Below, one piece after another: positions 46,919-61,199 of a DNA stretch of 64,000 bases. The position numbers were made by a program, and so were the translations under genes. The stretch covers positions 322,501 to 386,500 of the forward strand of contig JAQFVV010000284.1 of NCBI GenBank assembly GCA_028023455.1, read 5' to 3'. Source of the DNA: Epiperipatus broadwayi (Eukaryota > Onychophora > Udeonychophora > Euonychophora > Peripatidae). The notes under the pieces were generated by a model. The model worked only from the letters and a program-made list of their open reading frames with translations, made no database searches and was not told the origin of the DNA. Each line of letters begins with the position of its first letter. Position 1 is the first letter of the stretch.

Positions 46919-49900
46919 AGCCGTAAATCCCTGTATAAACAAAGCAAGTTCTCAACATAATATATGCCTACCCTAGTAACACCCAATATAAAGAGAACAA
47001 ATATATGAAAGGGGTAACTGAAAAGGTAAAGGCACTTAACCAATTTCTATATATTTTAAAGATGGTTCGCACATTCTCAACCTCAATTTTGCAGTTTATA
47101 AATGGCATTATAAATACAATGTTATTTGAAAATAATAAAATGGAGGGGAATGCATGATTAAAAGGGGATTAATGAGGTGATATGCAATCATGTATTTATC
47201 TAATTATAAAGTTTATTTATCAATTTTGTGCATATCCTCACATTATATCGTATAACTTAAAATATGACTAGCTCAATTAAATTGTTATGCTCGGCTAAAA
47301 TATGTATAACTATTATTAATATATTTTATAATACTATATCTTATCAGATTTATTACAACTAACAAAAAATTAATACGGTTCAATATCATGCATTAATTAA
47401 ATAAGTATTTATTAAATCATGAGACTATGAAGTGAAGTTACAAGTGGCAATATGAATTTACATTGAGCCTATGTCTTCTAAGACATTATCTCAATGGCAT
47501 AAGAATACTATTACCTCTTTATTATCTCACTAATACATCTATAGCACTCCCATGTCTTTTATAAAATTAACTAACTTCAATACTAGTAATAAATAAATCT
47601 CAATTTTTTATCAAAGAAATATAACTAAATAATCTCAGGTTCTTTTAATTATCTTAAAGTAATAATACTTCTTGCAGATAGGCATGATAAGGGATTTAAT
47701 ATCAAACCTAACTACACCTAACTTATAATAATAATAAATAACTAAAATAACAATCTCCAATGTATAAGTTAACCTTATCTATTTTATTATACTACTAATT
47801 ATTAAGAAAACAAGTAAATCATCTACATGTCTTTCATCTTCATATAGTATCTTAATTGAGAATATAATAAATCTTATAATTTAATAATATGTGGCAATAA
47901 ATAATATTATACTCTTATATTGTGCATTATAATTATTTCATGACCATTATAATATAATATGTTAATGTTAATGAATTTTTATAAATTATATTAAGAAAAT
48001 ACTGTATTTCTTTTTTAAAAAAAAAAATAATAATTTAATTCATATTGTGCAAATATTATGTTTTATTCAAATTATCTGTTGTCAAATGCTGTGGTGCAAA
48101 ATAATGAATTCGACACACTTTTAAAACAACTTAAACAAATTTATTTACATCAACTTTAATAAACAACTTATATACATTATTTACATTATAAGTGGAAATC
48201 AAAAAAATAAAATAAAAAATAAGAAAAATAATAATAATACAAGATTCTTACATTGTTATTATTTCCATAATCCAAAATAAATAATCCATACATTTCTTAA
48301 ATGTTTTATCAGTAACATTTAATTAAGTTTATGAACTTATATTTTACTAGATATCATTTATAATCACTTAGTACAATAGAAGGCTTTTATGTAAAATATC
48401 ACTTATGTAGCACATGTAAAATAAACAAACTTTAATAATTAAAATGCTACTCCATTTAAGTATTATAGCTATTTCTATTATAATATAACTATTATGTATT
48501 ACATTTATTATTAGCATTAACTAAATATCAACTAATGTATAGATTGATATAACTTTGTAATATTATATGACTTTTATTGATTACATAATTATTTACTTCA
48601 TTCTGATGTAATTTCATAATATATGTCTTACCAAAATATGCAATACATATATGTTCTTTTCTTAAAATAATATTTTTAAAATTATTCAACAATTTTGTGA
48701 AGACAAATTTTTTTATTTATAAATTACCAATTTTTATAAAGTTATTATATTAAAATAAAATTCTATGATTCATTTCCATTTAAACTACTATTCTTTTCCA
48801 CTTGTTATTCCTATTCCCTCTTAATAAAATCTTATCTTTAATTATCACTCTAATCTTATTTAACTTCAGTATCATTACCACTTTTAAAAAAAAAATGACT
48901 ATCCAAACTATCTTATATCTCATCATCTATATATGATAAACTCTTCAAACAAAATATAAATTTCTATATAAAATTAATTTAACTTATCTAATAAAAAAAA
49001 AAAATAAAAAAATATAGATATATTTTTACTTTTTACTAACTTGAAAATAAATATAAATGACTCATACTAATATAATAAATCAAACTCCTAATATTGTAAC
49101 AGAGACATTAAAGTTTATTCATGAAAGAATCATATAATTATTTCTAGATAACTCTTATTACGTTGTATTAAATTTATATTATAAAATAAAGTATGCATAT
49201 TAAAATAAAACTATTATTGATAGTATTATGCGTATATATTCTTTAAATATTTATACATTCACTCAACAATCAAATAATATTTGGTTTATCTAAAGAAAAC
49301 AAAGCAAAATACATTAAATTATTAATATTATATAATTATTACCATAAATGATACTCCAATTTATAATCAGCCAAACGATGACCTCCAGGATTATAGCTTT
49401 ACAAAAAATAATATCACATTTATACTCAACAATTATTCTTAAAATATTACGTGTTGTAAAATTATATAAAAAAATAAACTTTATGAAATTAAGTGTTATA
49501 TTATTATGTAGTTACTTTTAAAATGTACCTCTCTTATCTCTAATAGATCAATAAATAATTAAATATCTATGTTAGTTAAGAAAACAAAATATGTTACATA
49601 AAATCCAACGGTGTCTTCTTTCCTCCCACAATTGTTCTTTTTTCCTAGGCACAACATTTTACCAACACCACTTCCTTTTTCCGGTACATCACGTGTTTAA
49701 ACAGTTTTTATGAAATAAATGGAAAACGTTTTTTTTTTTAAAAAAAAAAAAAGACAAAATAAGTTCCACCATAAAGAAACAAAATAATAATTAAAACAGT
49801 TTATAGGATCCGGATTTATTTAAAAGTTATTATCTTCCTAGGATTAATCAATAGTTAAATGTTTAATTTAAGTTTTTATAAAAATTGACTTGGATATCCA

Positions 49901-51564
49901 CGTATACTTCTATGCGCTTTTCTTAAAATATTCAGCAAAACATTTTTTAATTTTTTTTTATATAACCAACATATAGAATTTAAATATTATAACGTTTTTA
50001 TAAGTATTTATTTATCAATTAAATTTCCGAATTATCAGTTTTTAAAAAAAAAACTATCAACATCTAGTCTTTTAAATAACAAAGACTTAATAAGGCAAGT
50101 ATTTCTGCAATTATTATTAACTTCCATATCTTTACCAAAAGATATATTAAAATATATAATTTAAAAATACTTTCTTCATAAAGAAGTATTTATCTTTCTT
50201 TAAAATATTTGTTTATAAAAATTAATTATAATCACCTTTTAAATTCATATAATGTCCAATATATTATTTTTATCCAACTAGTAATTCTCCTAGTTAATCC
50301 AGCGTTCACTATATTTTTAATATAAGGTTTCCAACACATTTTATCAATATACGATATTTTCATGATTATTTGATAGTAAAATTGAGTCTTGATAGAGACG
50401 ATCAATAGGGAACTATAAATAAATTAGCACTGCATATTAAACGGTAAACTTTTATAAAATTATTTAAACTACTCTCTTATAAATTAAGAACTATTACGAG
50501 AGTGTCTATAATTTTTTACTTAGCTATATTTAATAGCTCACTTCACTTAAAAGAAATTACAATCACCCTCTGAACAATTGAACCTCGGTTTTTATACCGG
50601 AAGAAACTACCCACTTGATTGGTAAATTAAACAATCACCTTGCTAGCCTATTTACATATCTTACCAACAATACAAAATTAAAAATAAATATTGACTTATT
50701 TAATATTTATTATTTATTACATTACTTAATTCTTAAATTAATTTTTATCATTTATTTAAATCCATTAAACATTTTTAAAAAATATGTTTTACTTTATTTC
50801 ACTTTTAACTTTTATAAGACTATTTTTCTAAACAAACTAAGTCTATTTTTATTCATTATATTTTTTAAACAGTATTTTAAAAATCAGATTTAATATTTCA
50901 CACTAATTATTTTTATTTTTATCTCGTGATAGCCAATATAATATTTATAAATTTTATAATAGAATTTTAAAACAGTTTTGCAACTTTACTAAAAAAAACT
51001 TACAAGCATATGTGTACATATATCTATCTGTCACCTGACTTACAACACAGATATAAACGCTTGTAATTATCTAAAAATAAACTAACAATTCGATTTTATA
51101 AAATAAATATTTTTAAAACAAATAATATACTATAACAACTTTAAAATAATAATTCGATATTATAAAATCAAATATTAATCTTCTATTATATACTTTTAAT
51201 AACAAAAATATTTATATTCACTTACTAAATATTAATATTTATCAATAATAAATATATATGCATTTAATTTTAACTTGTCTTTTTCTAAACTTTTAGCTTT
51301 AAACATTTATTTACAAAACTTATTAATGCAGTATTAATCATGGCCAGTTTTCCCAACCTTATAATATTCTCATTTTTTTTATTGAAACGTCTCCCTCAAA
51401 TATTAGCACAATTTCACATATCAAATATTCATAGTTTACTTTAGTTAAACTTTTGAAAGATTATTATAAATAAAATCAACATCATATAGCTATAATATAT
51501 CTCAAATTTAAAATTTTTTTAACAAATTGATATAACAATTGTATGGAGACCCATACAAAAGGGC

Positions 51565-51569
<5 letters not shown>
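46919..51569. other. Very AT-rich DNA, no gene seen
   Basis: About 4.6 kb, the most A/T-biased part of the window. No gene, RNA or transposon signature is recognised. The 92-codon plus-strand frame at 50615-50893 is an Ile/Leu/Phe-rich artefact of composition. Confidence 0.5.
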
Positions 51570-51601
<32 letters not shown>

Positions 51602-51661
51602 AAAAGTGCAAGTTAAAAAATATAGGTATATATCATCTGTGGACATATATATATATATATA
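51570..51661. repeat. Two (TA)n runs
   Basis: TA repeats at about 51569-51597 and 51644-51661, separated by 46 bp. Confidence 0.9.
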
Positions 51662-53459
51662 TACCTTTCTTAAAATCAATCATTTAGGAAATTAATAAAA
51701 TAGAGTAGCCCTCGAACAAGTGATTTTAGAAAACATTTATTTAGGGGTCAATTATAAAATTAATCCACAATAATATGGCTGCATACTAATAGGAGGAAAG
51801 AAAATAATTTGCTCATTCGATGGCTATTCAAGCACACTACTATAATAAAAGAAATAAATTGGAAAATATATAAAATAGAAAATATAAACTCAAGGACAGA
51901 AAGAAAAGCAAGCAAGTTAGGTTACAAATATATTTTACAGAAATACAGTTTTATAACAAAATAAATACACTTAAATTTTAGCTAGCTTTTAAAAAGGAAT
52001 TAAACAACACAAGAGCTCTTCAGTTAATGAGGTTACCTCATATTAACTTGGGATAATTTGTACACATTTTGATCTTCTCTGGTTTAAAACTCCAATGGAA
52101 GTTAGGCAGCATGTTCTCACTATGGTAGCTTCTAGGTTCATGATTAAAGATGATACATGTTCAGCGGTGTTTGCAGTTCACACATGTCTGGAGCATCAGA
52201 TGATATATGCTGCAGGTTGGCCATTTTCTCTGAGCAGGAAGAGAGCCATCCCACTGGTCTTTTATTCAGGCATTCTCTGTTCAATCAGCAAAGGTTGGTA
52301 TATCATGAAATTATTAAAGGTTTCGCTTTACTAATTTTATCTGTTTTATGTTCAATATTTTAAATATCTTCTCTGGCAGGTTAAAGGCAAAATATTAAAT
52401 ACATCAAATATTTAATGCAAAGGGGTTCAAAATAATATTATAACATAGGTTAATATAACAGCATAGATGAATAATATGTAGACTAATATTTCAGCATAGA
52501 CTAAAGATGAAGAATGAATAAAGAATCAATGCATGAATCAAGAATAAATCCAGAATGAATCAAAAACAAATCAAGAAGATGAATGACAATTCATAAAATC
52601 AGCCCTATATATACAAAAACAAGCATACAATGAAACTACCCCATGGCAGTCACTATAGAGCCAAAAATAGATACAAAATTACAGCAGTCAACTTATCTTA
52701 TCCAAATATCTGGAAACAGAGATTTTATAATTAGTTTTTGCTTTTAAAATATTTGGATTAGAACATTTAATTTTAACAATATTTTAATAAAAAAATACCT
52801 GAGTGGACATCTGTTGTTTATCTAATGGCAAATATTTAAGCCACTAATTAATAAATGTTACCAAACTTTGACTAATTAATTCTATTGTTATCTTCCCAAC
52901 CATCATTTACTTATATATAAAATTTGTGGCGTGACTTTTAAAAATCTAAAATATAAAACTATTTTACTTTTAAATTGTAAATGTTTAAATCTATTTATGG
53001 TGAAATATTACTTTATTAAATGAAAACAAATATTATGAATGTAACATTTCTTCAATAAATAGATTCTACAAACATAACTTTAAATAACTATTATTTTATT
53101 TAAGTTTGAAATGTATTATCGCAGTCTGTGTGTAAATTTACTTAACATAACCTACTCTTTTAAAATGAATATGGGTACATGCACATACTTGCAATTTATA
53201 AATTACTTACAATAGGATTTTAAAATTATATGTACCATGGGCATTACTGCATTCATGACCTAATTTAGGCAGGATTTCAGTATATAAGCAAGAGTACAGA
53301 CACACTAGGATAAATTGGGGTATAAACTAGTGTATGAGGGTAGGAAAAAAGTGAGAGAAGGTGAAACTACTGTTTCAATATATATATATGTCAGTATTTA
53401 ACAAGTTATCTTATTCTACTTTATTAAGATCACAAATGAGTATATATATATATATATCT
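51662..53459. other. Unassigned DNA, one GC-richer island
   Basis: An island at about 52070-52290 is less AT-rich and gives two overlapping plus-strand frames without recognisable domains. It is probably repeat DNA. The rest is AT-rich. Confidence 0.35.
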
Positions 53460-53468
53460 TGAAATGCT

Positions 53469-53506
<38 letters not shown>

Positions 53507-55227
53507 AGCATTACATTATATATATTATATATATATATATATATAATGTAAAACACACATATAAAAGCATCACATGTGCATATCATAATTTTAAAAAATT
53601 AAATAAAAAACTGGATAAAGAAAGTACATTTTAAAAAAAAATATTAAAATAATAGTGATCAGGTTCATTGGTATATTTGGTTTTTGTGAATAATAAGGGA
53701 GGGGAAAGAGAATCTGGTATAAATTAAGATTCAATGCCTACTGTATTCTTTTTATAATTAAAGAATAATTGTTATAAGAAAAAAAAATGTTAAAATATAA
53801 TAAGTATAGAAATAAAAAAATAAATTGATTAATAAAAGTAATTTTTGAAAATTATCTCATTGGCAGTAATGCAATTAAATTTTGTTAAATTCCTGACTGA
53901 TAACATAATAGATAAATCTAAGAAAAGATTATATTATTATTTTAATTAAAACTAAAAACCAAAAAAAAACTGATTAAAGTGAACAATGGGAGAGGAAGGT
54001 ATAAAAATGGCAGCTTGATGGTTGGGGGATAGAAGATAATATAGCAGTTATAGTATTGATATTGGTTATACCAATGTATATCAGTTATTTTAAAATTTTG
54101 TAAAATTTAAGAGTTGAAAAAACAACCACGTGCATTGCTAAGAAAACTACAGAAGTGTTTGTCTGGGTTTCATACCTGGTCCCAGCACAATTATTCTCTC
54201 CTGCCATCAATGTCTGACTTGTAGTATAAGACTTGACTACATACTCTCTCCTGTTGTCAATGGAAACATGGAAGGAAAAGAAATTGTTGCTAATGATTGA
54301 CTAGCTAGCTATGAGAAACATCAGGAACAATAGAAACTGAAAAAAATATGAACTGTGGAAAGACAACTGTTTAAATTGTCAAAATAGATAGTGTCATCTG
54401 CCAGTTAAAGAAAACCTAGGTCAATATAAAATATTCTAAAGGTGTTGGTAAATGTCTAGTCATTATTGAAGAGAAAATGAATGACTATGAGAAAAGTCTA
54501 TTGATATTACAAATGTAAAACTTATAGAAATATGTGCTGAATTAATTATCATTAAGTTATACATAGTTTGTTGAATAACTATTGTAAATTTATCATACTA
54601 TATGTGTGTGTCATTGAAAAATTAACCTATTAGTGTGTGTGTAGGATTAAAAAGTGTTTACTGAATATTATTTGGTTTGTTTTCTTTACTTTAACCTGCA
54701 AAATCATGATTATATGATTATTGATATGTACACTTTATTAATGCCCATGGTCTCCTTTCAAAATGTTGGACCTCATCTAGGTAAGTTTGCAAACAATATC
54801 TTCATTTGCCTTTCAACCATAATGTTCATATGCCTGGATAACACCTGAGATTTCTCTCAAAACAAATAAGTTGCTTTGGAGAATTATCATTGTAATAGCA
54901 GTTATGGTGAGGTGCTATGATCAGAAAAATGGTGAGGACTGTGCATTCATGCAGCCTCGATCTGATCATAGGTATCATTGACAGTTAATTTATTAATAAT
55001 ATTCTATCCCTTTGCTTGAGCATGCATTCCCTGTATCAAAGTTATCATAAACTTATAAATGATTGTACATTTATGTTAATAAATTTAAAGTAAAGAAAAG
55101 ACAAAAAATAATAAACTGCAAAAATGTAATAAGCATTATCCATAATACCATTATTAATGATTAAACCATTTTAAAATATATATATAAAATATGTGTCATT
55201 TCATAAATGACCCCTGTGATCATTGTA
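53460..55227 (+). mobile_element. LTR element L2, 5' LTR
   Basis: It aligns along its length with 57368-59044. Shared blocks include CACACATAT, AATAGTGATCAG, GTATATCAGTTATTT, TTTACTGAATATTA, CAAAACAAATAA.TTGCTTTG and GATCATAGGTAT. It starts TGAAATGCTCTTATATA at 53460; palindromic TA expansion (53464-53550) has lengthened this end compared with the other LTR. It ends CATTGTA at 55227, against CATTACA in the 3' copy. A 64-codon plus-strand frame inside is incidental. Confidence 0.82.
53464..53550. repeat. Two adjacent TA-centred palindromes
   Basis: ATGCTCTTATATA...TATATAAGAGCAT (53464-53511) is followed at once by TACATTATATA...TATATAATGTA (53512-53550). Confidence 0.9.
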
Positions 55228-55837
55228 AATGTCATCCAATATGAGCCCATGTGACACAAATAGCTAAATATAGTTAAATAATATGGTTCATAATCAAACT
55301 ATTGTACATGTCTAAAATGTGTAATAATAAAAACTTGAAGTTGTTGAGCAGTGCAAAGGGAGAGATGACTAAGATATTATTCATATAAAGATTTGAGTGC
55401 AATAAGAGTGAAATGTAAATAAAATGGAGAAAGCAGGGAAATGTGGACAGAGAAATAAAGAAACTTTGTTTATTAATATGGTAATGTTTTTTGATAAGTC
55501 ATATAGGAAAATAGAGAGAAATGAGGGCTTTCAAAGTTAACTGTACCTTTAATTCAAATTTAAATAAATAGAGAAGTAAATGCAGAGATAATATAAAAGA
55601 AAAATGGAGATAGTCAATGGTGATATAATGAATGCATTAAATAAAATGAATGGAGTAAATGGATCAAGTTAAAAAAGAACTAAATAACAGACTAGATAAA
55701 GAATAAAAGTATGGTAAAAGAAATGGAAAGCCAAGAGAGGAAAATTGAAAGATCAGAGAAAATGTTTCAGACTGCATGGATTATCATATAAGATGAGGTT
55801 ATTCTAAAAGGCAAAGTAAAGAGCTATATAGACATAA

Positions 55838-55872
<35 letters not shown>

Positions 55873-57367
55873 ATAGAAGACACAAAATAGTACAGAAAGG
55901 AACATAGAAATAGTACCAGAAGAGATGATAGAAAGTAAAGCACAAAATAAGAAAATAGAAATTCTGAAATTAGAAACAAATGATATAAAAGGATAGAGAA
56001 AATAGATTTTGAATTTGAAGAAAAAGAAGATAGAAGGTTTGGTTTGTCTGGCCATATGAGTATAAGCATGTCAGTCTAAATAAACTGGTGACCATGAACC
56101 AAATTTAAAAGATTGACATGTTTTGTGATCATGTTGAAAAATGTAAAGAGAAAACACAATGGAATTTCAGTAGTAATTTAGAAATGGGTGATAACATCAG
56201 GATAAGGATTAAGCCATCTATTAGCCTGTATACTATAGTGTGCCAATAAGATAATTGTTCCTTTATTGTGGTAGAAGACCATGTTAAAAAAGAAACTTAT
56301 AATGTCCAGTCTCTAAAATGAGTTAAAAGTCAAAAGGAACCACCTGACAAACTTAAAGTGGATCAAAACAATTTCAATGATCTTTCAGGTGATAACAAAA
56401 ATAAAATCACATCCTTATGCTTTGAAAAGTAGCAATCAAGTAATGAAAAGTAAAAGATAAAAGAAATTATGCTCAGACCATTGAAAAAGTGGAAAATAAT
56501 TAAAGAATAATTTTTAAAAAAATTTAAATACAAAAAAATTCCTCAATTTGTGAGGATGCTAAAATAAGGTAGCACCATATGTCAAAATGATAAAAAGTTA
56601 AAGATATAAGAAGGAAAATAATAATTAATACAACAGACATTTGAATTGCCAGTAAGCAATATATCATGACCATAAGAATAAATGAATAGTAATTGTACAT
56701 AAATGATGAATGTGTGGTAATAGGTACATTTTATTTGTGGTTTGTATATGCATGGTAGTATAATAAAAGATTCACTAAGTCAATGTATGATTATTTAAGC
56801 CATTTCATTGTGAAAAAACTGAACCACAAAGTGTATTGGGGCATCCATTTTTATTTTAAGAATGAGGACCCTGTATAGATTGTCCTGGGCCCATCCAATG
56901 TTTTGGCAGAGAAATTCCCAGTCCATTATAGTAAATCAGCACAATGGAAGAGCACTTCCCAGTGCATGTTGAAAATGAAGTGCATATGAAGAAAATTCTC
57001 AGTTTATTATGATGTTAATCTATGTGTTGGAAAAAAATCCCAGTATATCAGTATTATAAAACTGAGCAAAAGTGAATGGTCAGTAGAATTTCCTGCCATT
57101 TACAGAATTCAAATTCCATATTCTGTATCCATAGTGATGAGGTTTGTGCCTGTGTCGTCCCTGCAATAAAATCAAAATAGGTTTAATCAGCTGAGTCTGA
57201 CAATAGTGAGTAAGTCTGTCTAAGAAAATTTTCACCCTCTGTAGCTTTGTTATATTGAAACACTAGTGAAATTAATCTAAAAAAAAAATTAAATCATCAG
57301 AGTTAAAATTTGTCAATACTCAATTGACACCATTTTACATCTCAAACCAAGAGGGAGAGGGATATCA
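55228..57367 (+). mobile_element. Internal region of LTR element L2
   Basis: About 2.1 kb between the LTRs. The stretch 55330-56500 is strikingly A/purine-rich with gag-like K/E/R codons in all frames but many stops, and contains an (AAAT)n run at 55835-55875. The rest has no coding signal. No pol genes. The polypurine tract AAGAGGGAGAGGGA at 57349-57362 sits just before the 3' LTR start, where second-strand synthesis would be primed. Confidence 0.68.
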
Positions 57368-59044
57368 TGTAATGTTCTCATATACATATGACTTAAAACA
57401 CACATATGTGTTACATTTGCATGTTATAATTTGAAAAAAGTAAATGAATAAGATAAATAGATAAAGAAAAAAATTTTAAGTAATAATTAAAACAATAGTG
57501 ATCAGATCCATTAGTAAATTTGTTTTTATAAATGATAGGGGAGGGTAAAAGGGAAACCCAGTTTAAATTAAGATTCAGAATCCACACTCTTCTTTTATAA
57601 TTAAAAAATAAATGTTAAAATATAAAGAAAATAGTAATAAAATTCAAAATAGAAATAAACAATAAACTGATTAGTAAAAGTAATCTTTGTAAACCATCTC
57701 ATCAGAATTAATACAATAAAATGTTGAAAAATTCTTGGCTAATACAATAGTAGATTAATCTAAGAAAAGATCAGATTATTAATTTTAATTATAATTAAAA
57801 CCCAAAAAATTGATCAAAGTGAACAATGGTAAAGGAGTCTATAAAATGGATGCTTGATTGTGAAGGGGGGCAATAAAAGTTAATATATCATAGCAATGAT
57901 ATCTGTAATACCAGTATATATCAGTTATTTCAAAATTTTGTGAAAGTTAAGTCAGAAAATCAACACATATTGTTAAAAAAAACTACAGGAGTATCAATCT
58001 GGATTTCATGCCCCTGTCCCCAGAACAATCAATCTTTCCTGCTATCAGTGCCTTCTACATAGTATAACACTCCTACATATTATCTCCTATTATGACTTAG
58101 AGAGCATGGAAAAGGTAAAGAATTATAACTGATGTCCAAATGGTGAGCTATGATGGACATCAGAAACATCCAAAACTGAAAAGACCATCAATCTATGGAA
58201 AGAGAACTGTTCAAATTGTCAAAGAGTAAAGAAAATCTAGGTAAATATAAATATCCTAGTGTTGTTGATAAATATCTAGACATTATTTAAGAGAAACTGG
58301 ATTGTTATAAGAAAGGACTATTAATATTACAAAGTAAAAAATTTTAAGGAAAATATGAGCTGAATTAATTCTCATTAAATTAGTTATAGTTAATTTCTTT
58401 AATAATTATTGTAAATATATTTTACTCTGTTAAATGTATGTGTCATTAAAGGATTAACCTATTGGTGTATGTATGTATAAAGAAAAAGTGTTTACTGAAT
58501 ATTACTTGCTCTGTTGTCTTTCCTTTAACTGTGTCATCATAATTATATGACTGTTGATAAGTATTCTTTATTAATGTGCTAGATCCCATTTGAAATGCTG
58601 GAGTTAGTCTGGATAAGTTTGCAAGCATTGGCTTTATTTGCTTTTCATTTGTGCATGCTGATATATTAAGTTTATGTAGTTGGATGATGCTGGAGATTCA
58701 TCTCAAAACAAATAAATTGCTTTGGAGAACTGGTGCTATCCCAGAAGTTATGTAGGGGTTATAATCAAGAAAAGTAGTTGAGACATTGCATTTATGCAGC
58801 CCTGATCTGGTCATAGGTATTGTTGATAGTGAATCATCAATAATATTCTACCCTTTGCGTAAGCAAGAATTCACTGGGTCAAAAATGTCATAAACTTGCA
58901 AATGACTATATATTTATATTGATAAATTTAAAGTAAAGATAAAAATAATAATAAACTGCAAAAATGTAATAACCAATGATTAAACCATTTTTAAACAATT
59001 ACAAAATGTATGTCATTTCATAACTAAACCCCATGCTCATTACA
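57368..59044 (+). mobile_element. LTR element L2, 3' LTR
   Basis: It begins TGTAATG six bases after the polypurine tract and ends CATTACA, perfect 7-bp inverted termini as expected for an LTR. Length is 1,677 bp. It is followed by ATATATAG. The 5' and 3' LTRs have diverged substantially (many substitutions and small indels), so the insertion is old. Confidence 0.85.
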
Positions 59045-59099
59045 ATATATAGTTCACATCTCTGATATAAACATTTTATAATAGCTATAATTATAAAGT

Positions 59100-59337
59100 A
59101 TTTTAACACAGACTTTCATGCTCCCTTTACCTACATATTATATCATATCCAACTGATACACATGACCACACATATATGAAAATGAATAAATAATTTCCAA
59201 TGTTTATATTTTGTGCTGAAGCAGCACTTATCCATTGCTCCAGATCAATATATATATATATTGTGCTGATACAAATCAATAGCCATTGCTCCAGATCAAT
59301 ATATATATATATTGTGCTGATACAAATCAATGCCATG
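59100..59337. repeat. Dispersed repeat, copy 2, with a 51-bp tandem duplication
   Basis: The first part matches 17225-17405. Then a 51-bp unit (CCATTGCTCCAGATCAATAT, TA run, TTGTGCTGATACAAATCAAT) is present twice from 59232 and 59283. Because 51 is a multiple of three, both strands show long frames here, which are not genes. Confidence 0.85.
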
Positions 59338-61199
59338 TCTGTAAAATTTCTAACAATACCAAGAATTATAGTGACTAGCATGAAGGTGCTACTAGGCATA
59401 TAGCCTAGTACTAAATTGAGAAAAATCTTCAACAATCATAGTGATAATTTGTTTGCATACTATGGTCACATAATAAATTTTAATGTTAAACACTAATTAT
59501 ACTTCATGATTAGACCAGATAGACACATAGCTGCTAACATTGTAAGAGCATTAAATATATAGACATTTAAATATTGTTTAAATATTTATTATATTCATTT
59601 TAATACTGGCTGCTTTCCCACTCCAACCGACTTAATTCAAAATTTCAGTTAAAAGGGAAACATAAAATTTAATCCACTCATTTTACTTTAAATATGATTC
59701 ATTATTAAGCATTATATATCTTTTTTCCAAGAGATCATATGCCACAAAATGTCCAATGACAGCAATCCAGGTTTATTACAGAGGCTAGTTCAAATAGTTA
59801 TGACATTAGGTCAAATTATTAGGAAGACTGGGCAGTAACATGCTCACTCAAACTCTCTACATTTACATTAAATAGTTATATTCAATCCCTTAATAGATGG
59901 TACAAGTGTCTGTTGTTTACTTACGATCATCAAGCATCTTTTTTTTACATAGACCAGTTTCTGATATAAGGGTACTGTGTTTGCTTACAGTGGAAACCCA
60001 TGACTGATCCCTATCCCCCACTCCTGTTTGTCTTTTCAAATCAAGCAGTTAATATTTTGGGATTCAAAATTATGCTTGCATTAAATGTAATAAAATGAAT
60101 TAAAATTGTACATAATTTTAATTAATAATAAGTTAATAAAATATTACAACACACAGCCCTCTTTTCATTTTATTCAAAATAACATGAAAAACAATTCCTA
60201 TTAAAAATCCCACATTCTATTGTTCAAACTTTTATGTACAACTAACTCAGTTAATGGAATCTAAAATTTTCTTATGCTAATCAGAATAAAAGTTCTTTAA
60301 GTAAATGTTTGTATTTACCCTGAATGATTAGCTGTTTCACTTTCATCATGTGAGTCACATCCTTATATGATTTCAGTTCTCAAACTGCTGCATGAATCCT
60401 TTCTTTTTTCGACTGACTTTTGGAGATATCTAGCTAGCATTCTGAATCCATCCTTTTTGTAGTTGACAATCACCCAGGCTGATTCAGGTTAGGCTGAGAA
60501 ATGTATTTCCCCAAGGGATGTTCTATATCTGGAGAACATTTTCTGTGGTGCTGGTTAATGTTAGTCTTTGTACAAAAGTTCTGAAGATTTTATATATTTT
60601 CTTTTCGTTTTTTTAACAAAAGCAAACTCCATAAATTTTATGTTTTTCAGAACACAGGATTCGTACTTTGTGATTTATTTTTATATGCATTTTAACACTT
60701 GTAATTCCTGTTCTTTTTGCTCATTCCATTTTTAATTAATGATAAGTTCTTATTTAATTAGCACAATAGATTGATTCAAGCACTATATTTAATTATAAAC
60801 TTAATTGCAAAAATCTATAATTCCTCCAAGCCACATTTTTTCAAAAATTACAATAAAAAAAACTTTTACTGAAAAAATCTCAAGATTTAATTTAACTTAA
60901 GTTATAATAAATTTATAAAATTGGGAAAATGAAAAAATCCGGATTTTTTTGAGTGAAAATAAAAACATTAAAAATATTTTAAAGGTTATTTTAAAATATT
61001 TTGATAACTCCAAAACTTTTTTTAAAATAAAATATATTTACACTTATATTGAGCTGGATTGATTTCCGATTCAATGGTTTTATTACTAAAATTAAAAAGG
61101 GAAAACAACTTCATTTTCATTAAATGTCTAAGGCTCAATTTTTTTTTATTATTATTTAAAACACATACGCATTTATATTTTAAAATAGATTATTTAATG
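59338..61199. other. No gene seen
   Basis: AT-rich with a slightly GC-richer patch at about 59960-60050 that weakly resembles 34330-34400. No coding or RNA signal is recognised. Confidence 0.4.

Noticed and set aside
50615-50893. 92-codon hydrophobic plus-strand frame
   Set aside because: Ile/Leu/Phe/Asn-rich composition is what random very AT-rich sequence encodes; no start context, domain or neighbour supports it.
54654-54848. 64-codon plus-strand frame
   Set aside because: It lies inside the 5' LTR of L2 and is not maintained in the 3' LTR.
59127-59435. 102-codon minus-strand frame with an internal 17-residue repeat
   Set aside because: Created by a 51-bp tandem duplication containing a TA run; repeat DNA, not a gene.
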